Assembly: GCA_900772675.1 (NCBI GenBank)
Contig: CAAGRM010000313.1
Coordinates: 1-6,037 of the forward strand
DNA from: Lachnospiraceae bacterium
Lineage (GTDB): Bacteria > Bacillota > Clostridia > Lachnospirales > Lachnospiraceae
Direction of reading: 5' to 3'
Length of the DNA: 6,037 nucleotides
In this document: positions 5,742-6,037 of the stretch, piece after piece
Position numbering within the stretch: position 1 is the first letter of the stretch
Layout of the letters: every line of letters begins with the position of its first letter
Notes under the pieces: model-generated
What the model was told of the DNA's origin: nothing
Databases searched by the model: none
What the model saw: the letters and a program-made list of their open reading frames with translations, nothing else
Translations under genes and position numbers: made by a program

Positions 5742-5770
5742 ATCTTAGCACACTTATTGCCAAATTGCAA
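5742..5770 (-). promoter_or_regulatory. promoter of the riboswitch-controlled transcript
   Basis: On the minus strand TTGCAA (5770-5765) is followed by 17 nt and TAAGAT (5747-5742), preceded by TGC, an extended -10. Transcription should begin near 5735, just before the aptamer's first conserved block. The promoter, aptamer and terminator thus follow in the expected order. Confidence 0.75.
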
Positions 5771-5785
5771 GCATATTTTTTGCAT

Positions 5786-5806
5786 ATCATGCATGATTTC
5801 ATGCAT
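5786..5806. promoter_or_regulatory. overlapping ATGCAT palindromes upstream of the promoter, possible operator
   Basis: ATCATGCATGAT (5786-5797) is a perfect 12-bp palindrome. It overlaps a second inverted repeat with 8-bp arms, ATGCATGA (5789-5796) and TCATGCAT (5799-5806). The centre is 16-36 bp upstream of the -35 box at 5765-5770 and just after the stop codon of the DedA-like fragment. There is no U-tract, so a protein-binding site is more likely than a terminator. This is inference. Confidence 0.4.
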
Positions 5807-5810
5807 CCTA

Positions 5811-5999
5811 TTATTTTTGACGGTGTTTCTTCCTATATAAATGGAATGCCGGAAAGCATACGGTTCCCACCATTAAAATAAGAAAAACCACATCCGCATA
5901 TAGCTTCACATATTCTGCCGCCTGCTCCCATGCAGCGCCGACCGCTGCGCCGATGCCAACCAGAAATATCAGGAGAGGCATTATCGCCCATATTGCCCG
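5811..5999 (-). CDS. C-terminal fragment of a DedA-like membrane protein, frame interrupted
   Basis: The frame that ends at the TAA at 5811-5813 reads 62 residues: RAIWAIMPLLIFLVGIG, then AAVGAAWEQAAEYVKLYAD, VVFLILMVGTVCFPAFHLY and RKKHRQK. It has two hydrophobic segments split by G-x(2)-W-E-x(4)-Y-x(4)-D-V, and a basic tail. This resembles the end of DedA-family proteins, where an 'IW ... G-x(2)-W-E' helix precedes a final membrane helix and a basic tail. Upstream in the same frame is TAA at 6000-6002, so the open stretch cannot be extended. The adjoining 35 bp read KFVTKLDSLFIV in another frame. Either the gene is frameshifted or this is a separate 56-aa membrane peptide from ATG at 5981, which has no visible ribosome site. 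The DedA assignment is tentative and based on short similarity only. Confidence 0.4.
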   Translation of the reverse strand, partial: RAIWAIMPLLIFLVGIGAAVGAAWEQAAEYVKLYADVVFLILMVGTVCFPAFHLYRKKHRQK

Positions 6000-6037
6000 T
6001 TACAATGAAAAGGGAGTCGAGCTTGGTCACAAATTTC

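Noticed and set aside
5833..6030. 65-aa minus-strand frame at the right edge
   Set aside because: Its later part is Arg/Gly/Cys-rich out-of-frame reading of the better DedA-like frame. Only its first dozen residues might belong to a frameshifted gene.
5953..6037. Plus-strand frame reading MPTRNIRRGIIAHIARYNEKG at the right edge
   Set aside because: It looks superficially protein-like, but its ATG has no ribosome site, it is antisense to the membrane-protein end, and it cannot be tested without sequence beyond the edge.

Overview
The window looks like chromosomal DNA from a low-to-mid-GC Firmicute, most likely class Clostridia and probably Lachnospiraceae. The evidence is Gram-positive-type Shine-Dalgarno sites, sigma-A-like promoters, TTG and GTG starts, a CpsB/CapD-type polysaccharide pair, a stand-alone LytTR regulator, and a yybP-ykoY-type riboswitch with an intrinsic terminator. 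The genus cannot be fixed from this sequence alone.

Left part (1-2430, minus strand) is the start of an exopolysaccharide/capsule operon. It runs from a near-consensus promoter (2401-2429) through an uncharacterised 150-aa protein, a soluble CapD/EpsC-type nucleotide-sugar dehydratase/epimerase, and a CpsB/YwqE-type PHP phosphatase that runs off the left edge. CapD and CpsB overlap by ATGA. A stand-alone LytTR DNA-binding protein (2776-3183, plus strand) is divergently transcribed from a T-rich 440-bp intergenic region. It is the obvious candidate regulator of the operon.

Middle part (3184-4905): between the convergent LytTR and YkgJ genes lie a short hairpin and a 108-bp MITE-like imperfect inverted repeat. 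Next, on the minus strand, come a YkgJ cysteine-cluster protein and the tRNA methyltransferase TrmO, probably one transcript in the order trmO-ykgJ. The gap between them is filled by an exact array of thirteen 13-bp repeats.

Right part (4906-6037): a minus-strand unit starts with a good promoter (5742-5770). It continues through a probable Mn2+-sensing yybP-ykoY riboswitch aptamer whose last helix is mutually exclusive with a strong terminator, and ends in an uncharacterised 139-aa helical protein. Upstream of that promoter are overlapping ATGCAT palindromes and the C-terminal end of a DedA-like membrane protein whose reading frame is interrupted near the window edge.

The most interesting items are the putative metal riboswitch controlling a small helical protein of unknown function, the 13 x 13-bp repeat array with a 39-bp higher-order pattern, and the MITE-like element. 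I found no CRISPR array, no rRNA or tRNA gene and no transposase.
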